Shown: in pieces, positions 60,912-64,000 of the stretch
Layout: every line of letters begins with the position of its first letter
How positions within the stretch are numbered: position 1 is the first letter of the stretch
Source of the DNA: Anaerolineales bacterium
GTDB lineage: Bacteria; Chloroflexota; Anaerolineae; Anaerolineales; Villigracilaceae
DNA length: 64,000 nt
Assembly: GCA_025056175.1 (NCBI GenBank)
Contig: JANWWK010000014.1
Location: forward strand, 1 to 64,000
Reading direction: 5' to 3'
Made by a program: the position numbers and the translations under genes
The notes under the pieces: generated by a model
Databases searched by the model: none
The model's input: the letters and a program-made list of their open reading frames with translations, nothing else
Told to the model about the DNA's origin: nothing

Positions 60912-61322
60912 GTGAACGCATCTCTCAAGCTCGGCGACCACTACATCGTGGATTTGTCCAACTGTAACCGCGACCTGCTGTTCGACAGCGAGCGCGCTTA
61001 TCAGACCTTTTCGCGCGCCATTCATGCCAGCGGCCTGACAGTGGTGGACGAGGGCCTCTATAAATTCAGCCCGCATGGGTTCACCTGCTTCTTGCTCCTG
61101 GCCGAATCGCACGCCAGCCTGCACGCCTGGCCGGAATACGGCTATTGTGCGATTGACCTGTTCACCTGCGCTCTCGATAGAGACCTTTTGCCGCTCATCC
61201 AGCAGATTCGAGATGCCTTCGGCGCAACGCATTTCACCTTCCGCAAACTGGACCGTGATGCGGAACTGGTTGAGCGCATGTCTATCAGTTTTGCTTCTCC
61301 CCATCTCCTGGAGACGGCATGA
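60912..61322 (+). CDS. speH: S-adenosylmethionine decarboxylase proenzyme
   Basis: Pyruvoyl enzyme of the short bacterial type, 136 residues, making decarboxylated SAM for spermidine synthesis. Self-cleavage site Glu65-Ser66 in LLAESHASLHAWPEYGY, where Ser66 becomes the pyruvoyl group; AIDLFTCA carries the conserved Cys. GGAGG precedes GTG 60912; the open frame upstream is not translated in this view. It overlaps speE by ATGA (61319-61322). Confidence 0.94.
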   Translation: MNASLKLGDHYIVDLSNCNRDLLFDSERAYQTFSRAIHASGLTVVDEGLYKFSPHGFTCFLLLAESHASLHAWPEYGYCAIDLFTCALDRDLLPLIQQIRDAFGATHFTFRKLDRDAELVERMSISFASPHLLETA

Positions 61323-62149
61323 GCATCTGGTTTACTGAAGAACTGCACCCCTATTACCGCAAATCGTTGCGCGTTAAGCGCATTCTGGCCGACGAGCAGA
61401 CCCAGTTCCAGCATCTTCAGGTAGTCGAAACCGAATTTTTCGGCAACGCCCTGATTCTGGATGGCATCATCCAGCTGACCGAGCAGGACAACATGGGCTA
61501 TCACGAAATGATTGTCCATGTGCCGATGCTGGCGGTGGGCGCACCTCGCCGCGTGCTGATTGTCGGCGGCGGCGATGGCGGCTCCTTGCGCCAGGTGCTG
61601 CGCTATCCTTCTGTGGAGCAGGTGGTTATCTGCGAACTCGACCGGCGGGTGGTGGAACTCAGCCGCCAGTACTTCCCCAAGTTCGGTGACCCCTGGTCCG
61701 ACCCGCGTGCCACCCTGCTGGTGCGTGATGCCTTCGGCTATCTGGAGGAAAACCCCGGCCAGTTCGATGTCATCATCTCTGATACCACTGACCCAATCGG
61801 GATGGCGGAGCGCCTGTTTTCGGATGAGTTTTACCGTCTGATGGTGCGCGCGCTCACGCCGGGTGGCGCAGCGGCCACACAATGCGAACAGCCCTATTTC
61901 GATACTGCGCTCATCCAGAGCATTTACCAGGCGGCGCGCGCCCTCACCAAAAACCCCGCCTATTACTACGCTCAAATTCCCACCTATCCTGGTGGTGGCA
62001 TCGGCTTTATGTATGTTTCTGATACCCCGTGGCAGAATGGCCTGAATACCCCCTACCCGCCCGGCGAAAACGAATATCTCAACCCTGAAGTTCACCGCGC
62101 CGCGTTTGCCCTGCCGGAATTCTTCCGCCGCGTGTTGTACGGCGGATAA
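61319..62149 (+). CDS. speE: Spermidine synthase
   Basis: Transfers the aminopropyl group of decarboxylated SAM to putrescine (or a related diamine). 276 residues. Family motifs: LILDGIIQLTEQDNMGYHEM, the nucleotide-binding VLIVGGGDGGSLRQVLRYPS, and the catalytic ISDTTDPIG. Overlap with speH makes a complete two-step spermidine module; putrescine production must be encoded elsewhere. Confidence 0.95.
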   Translation: MSIWFTEELHPYYRKSLRVKRILADEQTQFQHLQVVETEFFGNALILDGIIQLTEQDNMGYHEMIVHVPMLAVGAPRRVLIVGGGDGGSLRQVLRYPSVEQVVICELDRRVVELSRQYFPKFGDPWSDPRATLLVRDAFGYLEENPGQFDVIISDTTDPIGMAERLFSDEFYRLMVRALTPGGAAATQCEQPYFDTALIQSIYQAARALTKNPAYYYAQIPTYPGGGIGFMYVSDTPWQNGLNTPYPPGENEYLNPEVHRAAFALPEFFRRVLYGG

Positions 62150-62172
62150 TCCCACCATCTTGCTTTCTCCTG

Positions 62173-62214
62173 GCGCCGAGAGAAGACGGGAAAACCCGTC
62201 CTCACGGCGCTTTT
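62173..62214 (+). terminator. Terminator after speE
   Basis: Outer stem GCGCCG/CGGCGC (62173-62178, 62205-62210) and inner stem ACGGG/CCCGT (62186-62190, 62195-62199) with an AAAA loop, followed by TTTT. It lies 23 bp after speE. Confidence 0.78.
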
Positions 62215-62220
62215 ACGCTT

Positions 62221-62226
62221 TATAAT
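62221..62226 (+). promoter_or_regulatory. -10 element next to the uvrC start
   Basis: Consensus TATAAT ends 8 nt before ATG 62235 with no ribosome site between them; another candidate leaderless promoter. Its -35 region would fall inside the speE terminator and is not recognisable. Confidence 0.5.
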
Positions 62227-62234
62227 CAGCCTGC

Positions 62235-64000
62235 ATGGAAATTTCTGCTCATCTGCAAGGCATTCTTGCCACTTTACCGGCCAAACCCGGCTGTTACCTG
62301 ATGAAAGACCAGCAGGGGACGATTCTCTACGTCGGCAAAGCGGTGAATCTCAAAAACCGCGTGCGCTCCTATTTCCATGCCGATGCTGCCCACGATAACA
62401 AAACCCGCCGCCTGGTGCGGGAAATCCGCGACATCGAGTGGATTGTGGTCGGCTCAGAGCTGGAAGCGCTCATCCTGGAGATGAATCTCATCAAGCGGCA
62501 TCGGCCCAAATACAACGTCCGCTTGAAAGATGACAAACGTTATCCGTATATTAAAGTCCATTGGCACGAGGCCTACCCAAAGGTGACAGTCACCCGGCAG
62601 ATGGTAAACGATGGTGCGCGCTATTTTGGGCCGTACACCTCCGCCTGGGCGGTGTATCAAACGCTGGATGTCTTGCGGAAAATCTTCCCTTATCTGACCT
62701 GCGACCGCGAAATTACCGGACAGGATAAGCGTGCCTGCCTGTATTATGACATCAAACTGTGTAGCGGGCCGTGCATCGGCGCCATAGACCAGGCTGCTTA
62801 TCGCCGCATGATTGCTGACCTGATGGCTTTTTTGGACGGACACAGTGAGGAAGTCATCAGCCGGCTTACGCGCGAAATGGAGCAAGCCGCCGAAGAACTG
62901 CGCTTCGAGCGCGCGGCCGCCTTGCGCGACCGGCTGAAAGCCATCCACAGTATCACCGAGCGGCAAAAAGTGGTCTTTCGTGCCGATTATAAGGATTCTG
63001 ATGTGGTGGCAATGGCGCGCGCTGATGGGGAGGCCTGCGTGCAGATTTTCTTTATCCGTGGCGGTAAACTCATCGGGCGCGAATACTTCGTGCTGGAAGG
63101 TGCGGAAGAGACTCCCGATGCCGAGGTGATTGCCGGCTTTCTCAAACAGTTCTATACCGAGGCGGCCAGCATCCCACAGCAGGTGATGCTGCCGGAAGAA
63201 ATTGAGGAAGCCAGAATCATTCAGGAATGGCTGCGCTCGCGACGCGGCGGTGAAAAAGTGGAGATGTTCGTCCCCAAAGAAGGCGCGCCGCATGAACTGG
63301 TGCAAATGGCCGCCGAGAACGCTGTCGAAACCCTGCGTTCTCTGCGCGCCCAATGGCAGACCGATACCCACCGGCAGGAATTGGCCCTGGCCGAACTGCA
63401 GTCGGCGCTCAACTTGCCGACCCCGCCTAACCGCATCGAGTGTTATGATGTTTCTCACACCCAGGGCGTGGCTACCGTCGGAGCAATGGTCGTTTTTGAA
63501 CAGGGTGTCCCGGCCAAACGGCTGTACCGCAAATTCAACATTGATTCGACTTCGATTGGTGCTCCCGATGATTTCGCCAGCATGGAAGAAATGCTTACCC
63601 GTCGCTTCCGGCGCTGGCAAGCAGCGCAGATTGCCCAGACGCAGTCCCCCGGCGCTAAAGTGGACGAGGCCTTTGCGCGCTTGCCAGACTTAATCATCAT
63701 AGATGGCGGCAAAGGGCAGCTGGGACGGGCAGTTCGTGTGTTGGAGGAGTACGGCTTGTTCGAGAAGGTGCCGGTGATTGGGTTGGCAAAACGCGAGGAG
63801 GAAATTTTCTTCCCCCACACATCCGAATCACTCCGTCTGCCACGTCATGCCCAGGCACTCTACCTGATTCAACGCATCCGTGACGAGGCGCATCGCTACG
63901 GCATCACCGCGCATCGCGCCCGCCGCACCAGACAGGGCATGGCCTCCGTGCTGGATTCCGTTCCCGGCATCGGCCCGGCGCGCCGTAAAGCCCTCTTGAA
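62235..64000 (+). CDS. uvrC: Excinuclease ABC subunit C (3'-truncated by the window)
   Basis: Nuclease subunit of UvrABC nucleotide excision repair; makes both incisions. 588 codons are visible. N-terminal GIY-YIG nuclease (PAKPGCYLMKDQ then LYVGKAVNLKNRVRSYF), a cysteine cluster around residues 155-180 (LTCDREITGQDKRACLYYD, KLCSGPCIGA), the UVR/UvrB-binding helix (about 220), the RNase H-like second nuclease (IECYDVSHTQG, LIIIDGGKGQLGRA), and the start of the helix-hairpin-helix (VLDSVPGIGPARRKALL) at the window end. Only a short C-terminal tail is missing. Confidence 0.96.
   Translation, partial: MEISAHLQGILATLPAKPGCYLMKDQQGTILYVGKAVNLKNRVRSYFHADAAHDNKTRRLVREIRDIEWIVVGSELEALILEMNLIKRHRPKYNVRLKDDKRYPYIKVHWHEAYPKVTVTRQMVNDGARYFGPYTSAWAVYQTLDVLRKIFPYLTCDREITGQDKRACLYYDIKLCSGPCIGAIDQAAYRRMIADLMAFLDGHSEEVISRLTREMEQAAEELRFERAAALRDRLKAIHSITERQKVVFRADYKDSDVVAMARADGEACVQIFFIRGGKLIGREYFVLEGAEETPDAEVIAGFLKQFYTEAASIPQQVMLPEEIEEARIIQEWLRSRRGGEKVEMFVPKEGAPHELVQMAAENAVETLRSLRAQWQTDTHRQELALAELQSALNLPTPPNRIECYDVSHTQGVATVGAMVVFEQGVPAKRLYRKFNIDSTSIGAPDDFASMEEMLTRRFRRWQAAQIAQTQSPGAKVDEAFARLPDLIIIDGGKGQLGRAVRVLEEYGLFEKVPVIGLAKREEEIFFPHTSESLRLPRHAQALYLIQRIRDEAHRYGITAHRARRTRQGMASVLDSVPGIGPARRKALL

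Noticed and set aside
1-64000. CRISPR array, insertion sequence, prophage or toxin-antitoxin pair
   Set aside because: No regularly spaced repeats, transposase, integrase, phage structural genes or paired small toxin/antitoxin genes were recognised.

Overview
This 64 kb window is a gene-dense, moderately GC-rich bacterial chromosome segment. It has about 54 protein genes and one recognisable RNA gene (the small SRP RNA). I see no tRNA or rRNA gene, insertion sequence, phage block or CRISPR array. The content is that of a free-living heterotroph, most likely Chloroflexota, class Anaerolineae. Pointers to that group are lipoproteins with Pro/Thr-rich linkers and an NBR1-type Ig domain, a serine hydroxymethyltransferase fused to the glycine-cleavage T protein, a cyclase/ATPase/TPR protein, and an HTH/NosL copper regulator beside PCuAC and Sco. 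The assignment is inferred from gene content, not from a phylogenetic marker.

Layout. 1-7758: a plant-polysaccharide uptake and hydrolysis operon (sugar-binding protein, two permeases, a lipoprotein GH43, a GH2 glycosidase and a cytoplasmic GH43). 7956-18850: housekeeping genes (YyaL-like protein, folK, cdd, queG, rdgB) around a MarR-controlled heterodimeric ABC exporter with a clear promoter/operator. 18911-31353: a sensor histidine kinase, a helicase-associated-domain protein, YraN, two glycosyltransferases, an ArsR-type regulator with its operator, a RimK-like ATP-grasp enzyme, the GlyA-GcvT fusion and a YtxH protein. 31414-34886: a CcrM-like adenine methyltransferase overlapping ftsK. 34988-36771: a divergent copper locus. 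36834-43012: rhodanese, gamma-glutamyltransferase, a membrane PAS-like protein and glnS. 43258-46946: a small membrane protein and a 1089-residue cyclase/ATPase/TPR protein. 46947-50520: anion transporter, pyrF, pyrB and a cold-shock gene. 50594-58770: MFS transporter, dienelactone hydrolase, NDH-2 with a Rex/CRP-like operator, SRP RNA, two paralogous membrane-anchored proteins, an inositol-phosphatase-like enzyme, alr and a DegV protein. 58853-64000: a two-gene glutamine-dependent NAD synthetase, speH-speE, and uvrC, which runs off the end.

Regulation visible in the sequence. Several promoters have good -35/-10 elements, and three of them are overlapped by palindromes that look like repressor sites (MarR, ArsR and NDH-2 genes). 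Five genes have a -10 hexamer only 6-8 nt before the start codon and no ribosome binding site, which suggests leaderless transcripts. Many genes within operons overlap by ATGA. Strong hairpins lie after sco, the PAS-like gene, glnS, csp, degV and speE.

The points most worth a second look are the CcrM-ftsK gene pair, the HTH/Cys-cluster/NosL-like copper regulator, an internal GcvT-like duplication inside the GlyA-GcvT fusion, the split NAD synthetase, the NDH-2 operator, and the leaderless promoter pattern. I did not find a clearly unprecedented multi-gene system.
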